DNA from: Martensiomyces pterosporus
Lineage: Eukaryota; Kickxellomycota; Kickxellomycetes; Kickxellales; Kickxellaceae
Reading direction: 5' to 3'
Length of the DNA: 64,000 bases
NCBI GenBank assembly: GCA_025201845.1
Contig: MU603953.1
Span: 6,085-70,084 of the forward strand
The notes beneath the pieces are model-generated. The model saw nothing but the letters and a program-made list of their open reading frames with translations. It was not told the DNA's origin and made no database searches. Shown piece by piece: positions 53,616 through 64,000 of this stretch. Within the stretch, counting starts at the first letter, position 1. Each line of letters starts with the position of its first letter. A program made the translations under genes and the position numbers.

Positions 53616-55022
53616 ATGAGCTCTGAGGCTACGCCAGTGGCGCAATCGGCTCCATCATCGTCATCTGAGGCTACGCCAATGGCCAACCAAGGCGAAATCT
53701 GGGCTGGAGAAACAGCCGCAGCTCACGAAAAGGACGCAGCTGCCACCACCACAGATCCCATCGCTACTCCCATTGAGAGTGAAGAGGTATCTGACTCCAC
53801 CTCAGACCCTGCAGCGGCAGAGGAGCGCCCAGGGCTGAAGGCGTGGATTATTCTGATTGCCGGATTTGTTGTGCACATGTTCTCATTTGGCGTAGTTGGA
53901 AGCTATGGCGTCTACCAAGTCCAGTACCTGGTTCACGAATTCCCGAGTGCGTCTGCAGCCACAATATCCTGGATTGGAACACTCATGTTTCTCACTATCG
54001 CCTTCCTCGGCATGTTCGTTGGGTTTATCATCGAGCACTTTGACGCCCGAATAATCTGCGTGGCCGGGATGGCTCTCGCTGGAGGGTCCATGGTCGCTGC
54101 ATCGTTCTGCAAAACACCCGTTGCGCTGCTTCTCACCCAGGGACTGCTGTTTGGCTTTGGCGCATCGCCCATCGACGTTATCTCGATTGTGATTCCCGCA
54201 CAGTACTTTGGCAAGCACCGTGCGCTAGCCGTCGGTGTTGTGCTGGCCGGGAGCGGTGTGGCAGGGATCTGGCTGTCTGCTGCAGACAAGGCCATGTTCA
54301 CCTCGCTCGGGCGTCCTTGGGCCATGCGCATCACTGGGCTTATCATGTTTGGTCTGGGGATCCCGTGCAGCTGGCTCCTGAAAACAAGGCCAACAATGAT
54401 CCGCCAGGGCAGGCTGTTTGACTTCTCGCTGCTAAGGGATGCCAAGTACGTGCTTCTTTTGGTGGCCAGCACGCTGTCCATGGCCAGTTTTGTCTCGCCG
54501 TTCTACTACATGCCATCGTATAGCGTCGTTGTGCTCGGAAAGAGCGATGGGTTTGGCACAAGCATCCAGATGGCCATGAACCTCACCTCCCTGCTTTCGC
54601 GCATCGTAATCGACCAGTTTTCGATCCGGATGGGCGCACTGAACACGCTTCTCGTTGCCACCTTTGTCGGCACCGTTGCCGTTGTCGTCGTCTGGCTGCC
54701 ATTCAGAAACACTGCGTGTCTGGTGATCGCTGCTGCCATCTATGGCTGGTCATGGGGCATTATGGCTACGCTGCCTGCGGTTGTCGCTGCCGACCTGTAC
54801 GGCCCCGAGCGGCTGGGCACGACGCTGGGCATCATGTACCTCGGGTATGCAGTCGGAACCATCATCTCAGCACCGGCTGATGGCGCTATGCTCGAGTCAG
54901 TAGGACACAAAACGGACTACAGCAGCCTGATCATCTACTGCGGCATGCAGCTGATCGGGTCCACAGCTGCCCTGGTTGGACTGCGGTGCCTCATTTCCAA
55001 AAAGGTGCTTTACAAATGCTGA
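53616..55022 (+). CDS. Major facilitator transporter, monocarboxylate transporter-like
   Basis: 468 residues from ATG 53616 (context AGCACCATGAGC); an in-frame ATG at 53538 would add 26 residues and cannot be excluded. A Ser/Thr/Ala/Glu-rich cytosolic tail of about 75 residues leads into 12 predicted helices. The first helix pair, with GFVVHMFSFGVVGSYGVYQV and S-W-I-G-T, and the G-L-L-F-G-F-G-A-S-P-x-x-V-I-S-I-V-I-P-A-Q-Y-F...R-A-L-A-V-G-V-V-L-A-G-S-G-V-A-G block, are typical for the fungal MCH/MCT (SLC16) family. The substrate cannot be read: yeast Mch proteins include a riboflavin transporter and ones that do not move monocarboxylates. The membrane location, plasma or vacuole, is open. The tail contains two S-E-A-T-P repeats. 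Confidence 0.86.
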   Translation: MSSEATPVAQSAPSSSSEATPMANQGEIWAGETAAAHEKDAAATTTDPIATPIESEEVSDSTSDPAAAEERPGLKAWIILIAGFVVHMFSFGVVGSYGVYQVQYLVHEFPSASAATISWIGTLMFLTIAFLGMFVGFIIEHFDARIICVAGMALAGGSMVAASFCKTPVALLLTQGLLFGFGASPIDVISIVIPAQYFGKHRALAVGVVLAGSGVAGIWLSAADKAMFTSLGRPWAMRITGLIMFGLGIPCSWLLKTRPTMIRQGRLFDFSLLRDAKYVLLLVASTLSMASFVSPFYYMPSYSVVVLGKSDGFGTSIQMAMNLTSLLSRIVIDQFSIRMGALNTLLVATFVGTVAVVVVWLPFRNTACLVIAAAIYGWSWGIMATLPAVVAADLYGPERLGTTLGIMYLGYAVGTIISAPADGAMLESVGHKTDYSSLIIYCGMQLIGSTAALVGLRCLISKKVLYKC

Positions 55023-55130
55023 CAGGCACTGGGCGCCTTTCTGGGTATGCGCGCATGCATGGCGATATCTTCTTGGCCTGCTAAAGCAGTGCAGTTCTAT
55101 TTCTGACAGATGCGACTAATAAAAGCCTGC

Positions 55131-58100
55131 CTAAATCTCGCCAAAGTTGAGCCACTTGTTGTAGCCCTTGACTGCGTCCTGGCGAACAAGGCGCTTGTGG
55201 TCGTCTCTTGCGCTAGCCAGTGTGTGCAGAATCCGTGCTCTAGCGGTATGCACGATCGGGTAGGCGTACTTCTCGGGGATCAGCGCCAGCGCATCAATGG
55301 CGGCACGCCGGACATCCACCGAGTTGGTCTTGTTGGTGCGATCAACGGAGGCGATAAAAAGCGGGATAACCGAGCTAGTGAGCTCGCTCTTCAGCGTATC
55401 CGGAGTCTCGAGGATAACCATGGTGACGGTCCGGATGCTTGCGGCCTTGAGGTCGCCTTGAGTCAGCCTAATGGCTGAAAGCAGGAGCGGGATGACGTCT
55501 TCGATGCCGTTCATCAGCACACTCTTTGGCATATGCTTGACAACGCTGGTGAGAACCACGAGCAAGTTGGCCCTGACGCCATCGCTTTGAGCATTCGTAA
55601 ACCTGCTCGTGATCTCGGGGAGTGCGGTGGCGTAAAACCGCTGCTTGAACAGTAGCCTAAATACACCGTGGGTCGCCTTGGCCACGGACCAATCGTGGTC
55701 GCCAAGGATAATGTTGAAACCCTCTGCAGCCTGCGTGGCAAATGGCGAGGACTGCGCGATCTGCTCAAACAGCCAGCGCACGCTGTCGTACCCTTGCTTG
55801 TCATTGCAGCTAACCAGGGCCCGCGCAACCCACTGGTGAAGCAAGACCAGCGGGACACCCGCGGCATTAGCACGCTCAGCACGATCAAACACTGCCTGCA
55901 CAAGCACAGAGCGCTGCTTCGCGTCCTTTGTCTTGTTGGTGACCGAGGCAATGATCTCAAAGCAAGCATCGCGGTGCGTTTTGTTGTCAGTAATCGAGGC
56001 GACATGGGCAAGGTCCCCCAGAAATGCGTCGACGTCCTGCACGGGGAGTCTGGCCTCTGGCCGGATGGAGCAGACGGCAGCCGAAAACAAGGGGAGCAGC
56101 TGCTTGATGTTAGCCGTTGGCCCCTCAGCCTCGATCGCTGCAGCATGGTAGCTCTCGAACAGCGCGGCTATGTAGCCCTGCTGAGCGTCGGCAGCCAGCT
56201 TGCTGAACACAGCGACGATGCACTTGGACATTTCGACCACAACAGCAGGCTGGACCGTCTTTCCTGCACTCGCCAAACCATATGCCCACCTGGCAGCGGG
56301 CTCAATGACAGTGCCCACAAGCTTAGCGCCAATGTCCAAGCTGGTGTCCTTTGCCGCAACGGCAGCCTCAACTATCTTGCGAATAGTGGTCAAGGCAGCC
56401 GCATGGTGGGACGGGGCCAGATCGTCAGACAGAATAAGACCAGCCAGGCCTTCAACGACAGGGAGAAAGACCTCTGAGGCAGCGACGCTGATCGCACCAA
56501 GGGCGTTGAGCAAGCGAGCGACTTTGCCAGCAGCAACCGTGTCGGCACGCAGCGCGTTAAAGAACATTGGCAGGGCTGTGGCGATGACCTGGTCTGGCTT
56601 GGCCTGGGAGAGCTGCACCAAGAGATGGGTCGCCTCCTTGTTGACATTTTCGTCCTCGTTGCGCTCAATAGCGGCACTACCGATGGTCTGAAGCGCCACT
56701 GCCGTCTCGTTTTCGTTGAGGAAGCCAGGCAGGAGAATCAAAAGCGTGACTCCCTTCAAGCGCACCATGTGGAGGAAGCTGTACTCCTTGTCGAGTGGGA
56801 TCGATGTCTCTGGCCGGTACACATTGAGCAAATCGGTTTTGCTGGTCTCGAGGCATTCTGCCTGTCTGTGGACATCGCAGCTAGCTGAGAGCACGTAGTT
56901 CAGCACATCCAACAGCTCGCGGCGCACAGTAAGAACCTCTGTGTTGTTCAGCCGCTCAACAACAATGGGCATAACAGCGTCTGAAACCACTGAGCAGTTG
57001 TATGCCGATGACCGCGCAACAGCACACAGGATTTTGCCGATCTCCTCGGGGTTCTTGATCTCGTCGCCTGTCAGTTGGAGGATGGCTTCTTTGAGGACAT
57101 AGTCGAGCGGCGTCGAGTCGTCAGCCATTTCAGCGTCCTCAGAGTCGCCATTGGCAGCAGTGGGAGGGGCAGATGGCGAGATGGCTGCATATACAGCCTC
57201 AAGGGTCTCTAGCGCAGCGGCGACTACTGCATCGTCGGCAGCCATAAACACCTCTTCGCGGATCTGGTCAACTAGCACTTCCACAGTGGACTTGAAAACC
57301 GCTGGATCATAGACACGCGCACCAGCTGTAAGTGTTTCCAGGGCATCGACCTTGGCGCTGACCGTCGATGCCGTGGTTTTGGAGATCAGGGGCTTAACTG
57401 CCATTTCGCCAAAATACGGGGAGCAGGTGATGCACGTGCGCAAAGCTGTCTTCAAAGACTCTGGTGAAATTGACGACGGGTCGCCTTCTCTGTGCTTGAA
57501 TGTGATCGGGAAGTAGCAGAAAATGACGTCAAACAGGTCCTCTGCGTGCTTTTTGATGTCCACGAGTTTAGCAATGCGCGGCACGATCTGGAATGCGACC
57601 ATCAGCGACCTTGGGTCCTTCTCTCCGTCGAGCATCTGCGCGAATCCCAGCACAAAATCGTCGCCAATGCTCTTCACGGCCTCGGGGTGACTCTGAATGA
57701 CCAGATCGAGCACCTGGTATGCCGCGCTTCTTGTGGAGTGCTGGAAGCTCTGCACATGGACCTCCTTGAACAGCGCGGTGAGCACATCGATGGAAAACTG
57801 GTCTGAGAACGAAGGCAGGCGCAAAAGAGCCAAAACTGCGGTCAGGATCTGCGGCACACAGGTGGCATCGGCCAGCCGAGCGCAAAAGAACTGCACCAGC
57901 ATGGCGGTTGCGCGAGGTGGAATCGCGTCTGCAGGAAGGCTGTTCAGCACGTCTGACAAAACATGCGTGCCTCTGCTGCGGCGAGTGGCCTCATCGCTGC
58001 CCAAGTACGAGCCCAGAGCCTGCACCAGCTCCAGCAGCGAGGCGTCGCCGCTCGATATACCTATGCAAGCAACAGCGTGTGTGGCCCGGCAGCAAAGGGC

Positions 58101-58272
58101 AGGAATGAAGGGATATGAGCGCGCATTTTCATTTGCAGGGAATTAGCATGGAGGAAAGGGCTCTTTTGCGCTTGATATACGTACGGGTCACCAGCGTCCC
58201 GAGGAGCTCTGTGTTGTCGCTGTTGTCGCCAATGCCAATAATGTATGCGTCGACAAGCCGCTGGACTGCCAT
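55131..58272 (-). CDS. MET18: MMS19/Met18, cytosolic iron-sulfur assembly factor
   Basis: Exons 58185-58272 and 55131-58060 (intron 124 nt, GTACGT...GCATAG) encode 1005 residues (human 1030, yeast 1032). The spliced N-terminus gives L-L-E-L-V-Q-A-L-G-S-Y-L followed by R-x-R-G-T-x-x-L-S-D-V-L, as in human MMS19. The N-terminal domain holds F-K-E-V-H-V-Q-S, L-G-F-A-Q-M-L-D-G-E-K-D-P-R and D-V-I-F-C-Y-F-P-I-T-F; HEAT repeats follow to the end, with the C-terminal MMS19_C block (R-A-R-I-L-H-T-L...R-Q-D-A-V-K-G-Y-N-K-W). MMS19 works with Cia1 and Cia2 to insert Fe-S clusters into DNA polymerases, primase and the helicase XPD. The gene is head-to-head with MTD1. Confidence 0.95.
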
Positions 58273-58762
58273 TGTTACTCGAATGCGGCAAATATAGGTC
58301 AATTTCAAAAAAAGAAAAGTGAAGGCGGAAAGCGTGCGCTGCTGGCGACGGAACTGCAGCGCTGTTATCGTCAGACCGCCGCTCCTTCGCGTAGGCTCCC
58401 CAGCAGCATGCTCGCGCCTGTTCCATGGGCCATCCCCGTGCACGGCTCGGCTCGGGTGCTCGGGTGAATGAGGGAGCCACTGCCCCCAACAAAATTACCC
58501 AACCCAAAGCGCACCAGCAAAATTCTCGAATCAGCTTTTTTTCCAGCTCTGTGCCACATCGGGTACCTTCCCCGAGCACGGGTCTGTGCTAACAGGCGCC
58601 CGCTGGCTGGTAGTTTGCCTGCCTCGTTATCGCGCGCCTATCTCCGCAACCCCCTTCTTCTCTTCTCCTGCCTCCTTGTAGCCCACGCTCTTTACACGCG
58701 CCCTTGCTTTTCTCTCTGTTTTCTGAGATCTCCCCACGCCACACAGTACTGCGAACCAAACG
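58273..58762. other. Shared promoter region MMS19/MTD1
   Basis: 490 bp between divergent start codons, CT-rich close to MTD1; no gene seen. Confidence 0.6.
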
Positions 58763-59823
58763 ATGAACTGCAAAGTTGTTCTTGCTGCCGAGGTTGCCTC
58801 AAGCTACACGTAAGCGCCACTCTTCTCTTGAACTGCAGTGTTTTGCAAGGCTCAGCACAAAGCTCTGCCCGATCCTGACTCTCACAAGACACAGGCTGCC
58901 TTTGCACGCTATTCCCTGCTGCACGATGCCCTCTCTTCTCTACACCGGCTTTATCTAGTGATGAAATCAAGACGGAGGTGAGCCAGAAGGACATCAAGCC
59001 AAAGCTCGTTGGGTTCCTTGCCAACGACGACCCCTACGCGGAGAAGTACGCACGCTCCTCGAGCAAGCACCTGGCCGAGGCCGGTCTCGAGTTTGAGCTG
59101 CGCCAGATCCCGCGCGAGGAGCTCGAGCAAGCGATCGATGAGGCCAACAGGGACTCCGAGGTCAGCGGCATTCTGGTCTACTACCCCGTGTACGGCGACG
59201 AGCGCGACCAGAAGCTGCAGGACCTGGTCGACCCGACCAAGGACGTCGAGGGCCTCAATGTCGTGTACAACGGCAAGCTCTACAGCAACGACCGCTTCCT
59301 CGACGACGAGAAGACCCGCAAGGCCATCCTCCCCTGCACGCCTCTGGCCGTCGTCAAGGTGCTCGATCACATTGGCGTCTACGACCACAACCTGCCTTAT
59401 GGCGACCATCTGCGCGGAAAGACCATCGCCGTTGTCAACCGCAGCGAAGTCGTCGGCCGCCCGCTTGCCGCGCTGCTGGCTCACGACGGCGCCAAGGTGT
59501 ACTCGATCGACATCAACGACATCCAGATCTTTGCTCGCGATCCCGCAGCTTCGATCAACAGCTACACTGCTACAAAGACCGACTTTAAGCCCGAGGACGT
59601 CATCCCTGAGTGCGACGTGGTCATCACCGGCGTCCCCTCGGCCTCTTACAAGATGCCCACCAGTCTGCTGAAGCCCGGCGTCGTTGCCGTCAACTTTGCC
59701 AGCGTGCGCAACTTTGAGCCTGAGGTCAAGGAGGTGTCCTCAATCTATGTCCCCTCTGTCGGCAAGGTCACCGTCTCTATGCTCCAGCGCAACCTCCTGC
59801 GGCTCTTCAACTACCAGCACTAG
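58763..59823 (+). CDS. MTD1: NAD-dependent methylenetetrahydrofolate dehydrogenase
   Basis: Exons 58763-58809 and 58959-59823 (intron 149 nt, GTAAGC...ATCTAG) give 303 residues (yeast Mtd1 320). It oxidises 5,10-methylene-THF with NAD+ in the cytosol, feeding one-carbon units to purines. Visible are L-V-G-F-L-A-N-D-D-P-Y-A-E-K-Y, GILVYYPVYGD, DVEGLN-V-V-Y-N-G-K-L-Y, ILPCTPLAVVKVL, the Rossmann part V-V-N-R-S-E-V-V-G-R-P-L-A-A-L-L-A-H-D-G-A-K-V-Y-S, and V-V-I-T-G-V-P-S-A-S-Y-K. The yeast-like segment between these and the lack of a separate synthetase domain set it apart from trifunctional C1-THF synthase. Codon bias is strong. The frame without exon 1 begins at GTG, so the short first exon is needed. 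Confidence 0.95.
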
Positions 59824-60120
59824 ACACCCGCACGCCGCTGCTCTCTATTTCCTTCCTACTAAGCATATTTTGATTTGATTCTGTTTATTAACTCGCTTTT
59901 TCCTTCAGCTTGTTCCATGCATCAGCAAGCGACGTGTATTGCGTACTCCACTGCTGCAGGAGAGAAAAGGAACGAAGCTAATTTTTCTTTTTAGAAACCC
60001 AGATCACACTGGCTGTGGCGCGAGGTTTCTCGCATCTTTGGGATCGAGCCTTGGTACCGTGTATACCTCGCCCCAGCCTACCAGCACGGCCTGGCACTTT
60101 GCACTGCCTACCCTGCCGGC

Positions 60121-61585
60121 TTAGAAGTAGGATGTGATGCTGCCAAAGACCTGGCGTGGGTTGCCGTTGGCAAAGATCCACTTCTTGGCCACCAGAGCCT
60201 CGGTGACTGGGGACTGGACGACATTGACCGAGTGGTAGAAGTCAAGCAGGCCCTTCGTCTCCCTGGCCGTCATGCGGTCAACCTTGACCACGTCAAAGGG
60301 AACGCGAGTAGGCGGTTTGGCCAGGTTGGGATCGCTTGCCACATCGCTGTTAGCGATCGGGATCTGCTTGGGCGGGTTGAGTCTGGCCTTGAGGTCCTTG
60401 GGCATGTATTTGGTCTCGAGGTACGACAGGGCACCGACAGCCCAGCCCTTGGCGAGCTTCTTGCTGCCCTCGAAGTACGGGAGGAACGAGCGCACCAGCC
60501 TGAGGCGACTGGCAGGCAGAACCTCATTCTCCTGGTCTCTGTAAGCAGTGTTGCACCACAGAGTGTTGACCTCATCAAGAGCGATAAGAACAGGCACCTT
60601 GGTCTGCGAGCCAGCAACAGCCAGCAGCTGGTCCAGGGCGTCGTGTGCCAGTGCAGGGGTCTGAATGCCAAAATCGACCAGATCAGCCAGAGTCTTCTCA
60701 GCGCCCAGCGTTTTCTTCCCGAGCACAACGTCCTTTCCCAGCGGCACCTGCGCCAGGGCCTCCTGGCTCAGAGACAGCACAGTGCGAAGCAGGTTCATGA
60801 CAGTCTCGTGTTGGAGGAACGAGTCATCGGCGCTGCTCGGCGCATACGGCCGGCTCGAATTGACCCACTGGATGGTCGAGTATCCGTAGATAACGATGTG
60901 GCCGGAAGCAGCGGCAAACGACGCGAGCTTCAGCAGCTCAGCGCTCTTCCCCGATCCGCACAGCCCGTCGATCACTGTGGCCTTGCCTGGTGCGCCCTCA
61001 GTCGCAAACTTGGACAGCTGGTCAACCAGCTTCTGAGTCAGCTCGCGGTACAACAAAGCCGGCTTTCCAAAGAGCTTAAAGTCGGTCGCCAGGTAGCCTG
61101 GGTAGCGGTCCTTGCCGATGCTCTGCAGCACACCCTCGTCGATCTGCAGGAACTTGTCGACGTTCCACTCCTTCGCCGTCTTTGTGTCCAGGATCTCAAC
61201 CTGGGGGCTGGGCTTTTCGGCGTAATACAGCGGGTTCAAGCTCGCCGTGTTGACCGATGTCGATGTTCCCGATCTAAGCTTCTTGCTCGTAACATCCTTT
61301 TTTGTGAACGCCGTGGACTGCGTGCGATCCGCTACAAGTCAAAAAGAGGGCTCGGGTTAGCCTGTGAGCGTACGAGGTGGCTGTCGAGCCCCATCTCTTC
61401 ACGTTGCTGCAAAGCCCCTCTGCGGTGCAGCAAGGCAGGGCAAATTCAGCAGCTCTGCTGCCTTTCTTACCTCCAACCTTCCTTTGCGCTAGTTGCCGAG
61501 AAGTCGAAATTGAGCGAGCGGTCAGGCCAGCAAGCTGCTTGGGAGCCTTTGAATTAACCCGTGCGATTCGTGCTGCTCCAAACAT
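60121..61585 (-). CDS. RSM23: Mitochondrial small-subunit protein mS29 (DAP3/Rsm23)
   Basis: Exons 61471-61585 and 60121-61331 (intron 139 nt, GTAAGA...TTGTAG) give 441 residues. Exon 1 codes a typical presequence, Arg/Ser-rich with R-S-I-S-T-S-R. The body is the DAP3 GTPase: V-E-I-L-D at the start, a Walker A motif D-G-L-C-G-S-G-K-S, L-I-A-L-D-E-V-N-T-L-W-C (Walker B) and the C-terminal I-F-A-N-G-N-P-R-Q-V-F segment. The protein sits on the head of the mitochondrial small subunit, where it binds GTP and helps form bridges to the large subunit. The window therefore has a subunit for each mitoribosomal half (uL16m too). The splice is supported by phase and by the removal of an otherwise interrupted frame. 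Confidence 0.93.
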
Positions 61586-61966
61586 GTCTTGTCCTGCGGG
61601 CTTTGTGCAAGCAGAGAGAGAGGCAAGCGAAGATAAAAGCTGGGTCGAGAGGGAGAAATGAGGAACAGAGCAAGGAAAGATAGCTAGGGCGCTCTCGCTC
61701 GATCGCACGAACCCAGCCTGCCACTGACGCCAGTGCAGCCAGCTCAGTGCAGCCTTTTGAGATAGCTCGCCTTAATTTTTCTCTCAGAGCAGCTGAGCTG
61801 CGAGTCGGTGCTGTGCACTTCCCCTTATGGACTGGCGGGCCATATCCTTAAAGGAGTGCTGGGTTGATGCTCGCCTTGATTTCCCCATTGCGCCCTTCTT
61901 TCGCTTTGCTCCCCTCCCTATTCTTTTGCATCTTTGTTTTCATCGCACACGCATTCAAACCCGACA
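61586..61966. other. Shared promoter region RSM23/J-protein
   Basis: 381 bp between divergent start codons; no gene seen. Confidence 0.55.
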
Positions 61967-62971
61967 ATGGCAGGTGGAGACCTGACGGGCACGCTAGGCT
62001 GGCTGTTTCTGCCGCAATTCGCCTCAAACTGCGTCCTCAAGACCGCGCACTGGATTTTGCAGCGGACAGCACCTCACCTGGTGCCTCACCCAAAGACAGC
62101 CAAGTACGTGCTGCACCAGCGAGTGGCATACATATTTGTTATCGCCATGTACCTGCTATACACCATGTGGACCACAGAGGCGAACCTGGGCTCAAACTAC
62201 TACCAGATCCTCGGCGTGAGCCCAAGCAGCTTTTCAGCAAGCGAGCTGAAGCGGAACTACCGGCAGCTCTCGCTCGCTCTTCACCCGGACAAGAACCCTG
62301 GAGGAGAGGCGCTGTTCATCCAGCTGAAGGACGCGTACAAGGTGCTCTCGGACCCTGTCCTGCAGACCGTGTATGACCGCGCAGGCGCGGCAGCCATCAA
62401 ATGCGACTCATGCTCGTCCGCCAGCGACTACTTGCTCGCCGCTATCCCACGCAGACTGGGAATATACCTTGCCTACGTCATTGGTAGCGTTGCGCTGCAG
62501 GTGTTTAGAATCGGCAAGTACGGCACTTATTGGCGGTACATTGCCATCGGAGCATTTGCCGCTCTCGAGCTGATGATGGTCTCGAGCAGTACCACTCCAG
62601 GGCTTGTCAAGGCTTTGCAGTGGCTGGCTCCCCACCGCACTGGGTATGAGATTGCGCAGATCCTGCAGCAAGCCATGGTGTGCTTCTTTATCGCGCTGAA
62701 CCAGATTGGCCCGCAGTTCATCCCGCAGGAGAAGAACCTCAACACCGTGGCGCTCTCCAAGGAGCTGCTGCAGGGCATACAGGCAACGAATGCAGAGATT
62801 GGTGGAAAGGCTGCTCGCATGGCTGACATGTTCAAGGGCACTGGGCTTCAGCGGCCGATGGTCGAGGAGTTTGCCAAGGAGTTGCAGCTGGGCATGACTC
62901 TGGGCTCCAGTCCGCAGTTCAGGCAAGAGTATGCGGAGAGGCTCAACGCAGCGCGGCAAGAGCCCAGTTAG
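61967..62971 (+). CDS. Membrane-bound J-domain (DnaJ-like) co-chaperone
   Basis: 334 residues from ATG 61967 (context GACAATGGC). A first hydrophobic region and a clear helix (about 55-70, R-V-A-Y-I-F-V-I-A-M-Y-L-L-Y) lead into a J domain (about 78-140) with N-Y-Y-Q-I-L-G-V and the HPD motif in L-A-L-H-P-D-K-N-P-G-G, then D-A-Y-K-V-L-S-D-P. After it come more hydrophobic stretches (about 160-190, 230-250) and a helical C-terminus. The layout, with a membrane anchor before the J domain, suggests an ER membrane protein in which the J domain stimulates an Hsp70 ATPase, like the fungal relatives of Sec63/ERdj class. I cannot assign the exact orthologue. The topology needs a prediction tool. Confidence 0.85.
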   Translation: MAGGDLTGTLGWLFLPQFASNCVLKTAHWILQRTAPHLVPHPKTAKYVLHQRVAYIFVIAMYLLYTMWTTEANLGSNYYQILGVSPSSFSASELKRNYRQLSLALHPDKNPGGEALFIQLKDAYKVLSDPVLQTVYDRAGAAAIKCDSCSSASDYLLAAIPRRLGIYLAYVIGSVALQVFRIGKYGTYWRYIAIGAFAALELMMVSSSTTPGLVKALQWLAPHRTGYEIAQILQQAMVCFFIALNQIGPQFIPQEKNLNTVALSKELLQGIQATNAEIGGKAARMADMFKGTGLQRPMVEEFAKELQLGMTLGSSPQFRQEYAERLNAARQEPS

Positions 62972-63683
62972 AAACAAAGCCGATATTTGTGTGCTACATG
63001 ATTTCATCAATAGCGAAATACATTCCGTTGCCTGTGCTATCAGCTCCGCATCGCTAATGCAGAGGGTGCTGCAGTTGGACCACCGCCCCGCGTGTGCTTG
63101 CTTGCCGTGCACCCGTCCATGTGACCAGCTACAATCTGCAGTCGCTCCCCCGTTCTGAATACCAGCAGCGCCAGACATGCATACTGCTCGATACTGACCG
63201 ATGATACTGCCCCTCTGTCGCATTCACGCACTGCCTTTGCAGCGACACACTTGCTTGTTCTGCTTTTCTGCTCATGTGAGGAGGGGGAAGCAGAGCTTGC
63301 TAATGCAGCTGCACACATCACATTTTCCCACGTGCCCATGTTGTTTATGCCACCCGCCGTCCACACAGGAAGCGAAGCCCCTCAAGCAAAGCCTCATTGA
63401 CACTGTGCCATTCCAGGCCCGCGGACAATAGCAAATGGCGGTAATAGCAGCAGGATGAGGTGGCAGCACAGAGGAGGCGTGTGCAGTGGACAGCAATGTG
63501 TGTCATTTGACGTTGGCAGATATAAAAGGAGCACACCCCCTGGCCACCCCCTTTGCTACGAGGCACTCTTCTCTCCCACTCTCCCACTCTCCCACTGCCC
63601 TCAGACAAAGCAACATTCTACATCTATCTGCCTGCGCTCACTGCTCTCCTTCAAGCCTCTTCCTGTGACTGCTCCAAAACAGC
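62972..63683. other. Intergenic region, J-protein to URC1-like gene
   Basis: No gene seen apart from the TATA element listed separately. Confidence 0.5.
63521..63530 (+). promoter_or_regulatory. TATA box of URC1-like gene
   Basis: TATAAAAGGA, 163 bp upstream of the ATG at 63684; a canonical TATA core. Confidence 0.65.
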
Positions 63684-64000
63684 ATGACCGCAGACACTAA
63701 CGCCAAACCAGACAGCATTCCCACCGAGCATGCGCTCCCCCAGCAGCAGCTGTACACCTCCCGCGTCGTGCTCACGACGTATCCCGGGCAAAACGGCATC
63801 GATCCCATCCCGCTCAGCTGGGGAGCCCAGTCTCCCGCTGAGCGTGGCCCAGTGACTGTATCGCGGCACCAAGACACCTTTGGCAAGCGCAACGCCATCG
63901 GCGCAGGCGGCGGATCCTACTGCATCTACCGAGCGCTCGCAGTGGCAATTGGCGACCTGACGCCAAACCACCGGCCGGATTTCAGGCTGACTGAGCCGAC
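63684..64000 (+). CDS. URC1: URC1-type GTP cyclohydrolase II homologue (3' cut by window)
   Basis: Open from ATG 63684 (context AGCATGACC) to the end of the window, 105 codons. After about 20 variable residues the sequence reads V-V-L-T-T-Y-P-G-Q-N-G-I-D-P-I-P-L-S-W-G, then R-G-P-V-T-V-S-R and R-N-A-I-G-A-G-G-G-S-Y-C-I-Y-R-A-L-A-V-A, followed by H-R-P-D. This is the N-terminal extension (Pfam GTP cyclohydrolase N terminal) found in the fungal uracil catabolism protein Urc1 and its bacterial relatives, ahead of the GTP cyclohydrolase II zinc domain. Urc1 acts in the URC pyrimidine-degradation route. The catalytic part is outside the window, so activity cannot be judged. The TATA promoter suggests regulated expression. 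Confidence 0.82.
   Translation, partial: MTADTNAKPDSIPTEHALPQQQLYTSRVVLTTYPGQNGIDPIPLSWGAQSPAERGPVTVSRHQDTFGKRNAIGAGGGSYCIYRALAVAIGDLTPNHRPDFRLTEP

Overview
This window looks like nuclear DNA of an early-diverging, filamentous-type fungus. Gene content is eukaryotic, intergenic gaps are short, and most genes have no introns or one short GT-AG intron near the 5' end. Reading frames for Integrator subunits 4 and 5 are present, a complex that is generally missing from Ascomycota and Basidiomycota. A member of Kickxellomycotina (Coemansia-like) is my best guess, but that is inference and not a direct reading.

Layout. 1-153: 3' end of a class 3 lipase. 1210-4554 (+): INTS5-like Integrator subunit. 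5244-6782 (-): Rac1 GTPase in three exons. 8822-10189 (-): RPS9 (uS4) with a 16-nt first exon. 11575-12185 (+): RPL21 (eL21). 13082-14107 (+): Rim2-type mitochondrial pyrimidine nucleotide carrier. 14228-16957 (-): UTP21. 18931-20235 (+): unknown Ser/Pro-rich protein. 20915-22648 (+): Golgi pH regulator. 24116-26731 (+): Sds3-like Sin3/Rpd3 subunit with an odd 3' end. 27217-27855 and 28766-29266 (+): two related low-complexity, prion-like proteins. 30778-31257 (+): zinc-ribbon protein. 31913-33403 (-): catalase. 34397-36039 (+): TFIIIB subunit Bdp1. 37083-38943 (+): PP2A B55 subunit. 39680-40324 (+): mitochondrial uL16m. 40441-42003 (-): ALG7. 42466-45501 (+): INTS4. 45604-47955 (-): STT3. 48397-52864 (+): RNA polymerase III largest subunit. 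53616-55022 (+): MCT-like MFS transporter. 55131-58272 (-): MMS19. 58763-59823 (+): MTD1. 60121-61585 (-): mitochondrial DAP3/mS29. 61967-62971 (+): membrane J-domain protein. 63684-64000 (+, cut by the window end): URC1/GTP cyclohydrolase II-like.

Most of the genes are housekeeping: RNA polymerase II and III transcription (INTS4, INTS5, BDP1, RPC1, SDS3), ribosome production (RPS9, RPL21, UTP21), mitochondrial translation (uL16m, DAP3), and N-glycosylation (ALG7, STT3). Several lie head-to-head on short shared promoters (ALG7/INTS4, STT3/RPC1, MMS19/MTD1, DAP3/J-protein). The most unusual points are the two Integrator genes, the SDS3-like gene whose 58-bp tandem duplication either truncates the protein or is removed as a 67-nt intron, the pair of QGYN-rich prion-like genes built from a repeated GAAALAYG-type module, and the strong crowding of introns at 5' ends. 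No CRISPR array, rRNA gene, tRNA gene or intact transposon was recognised. Exon borders were worked out by hand from splice-site sequence and family conservation, without transcript data.
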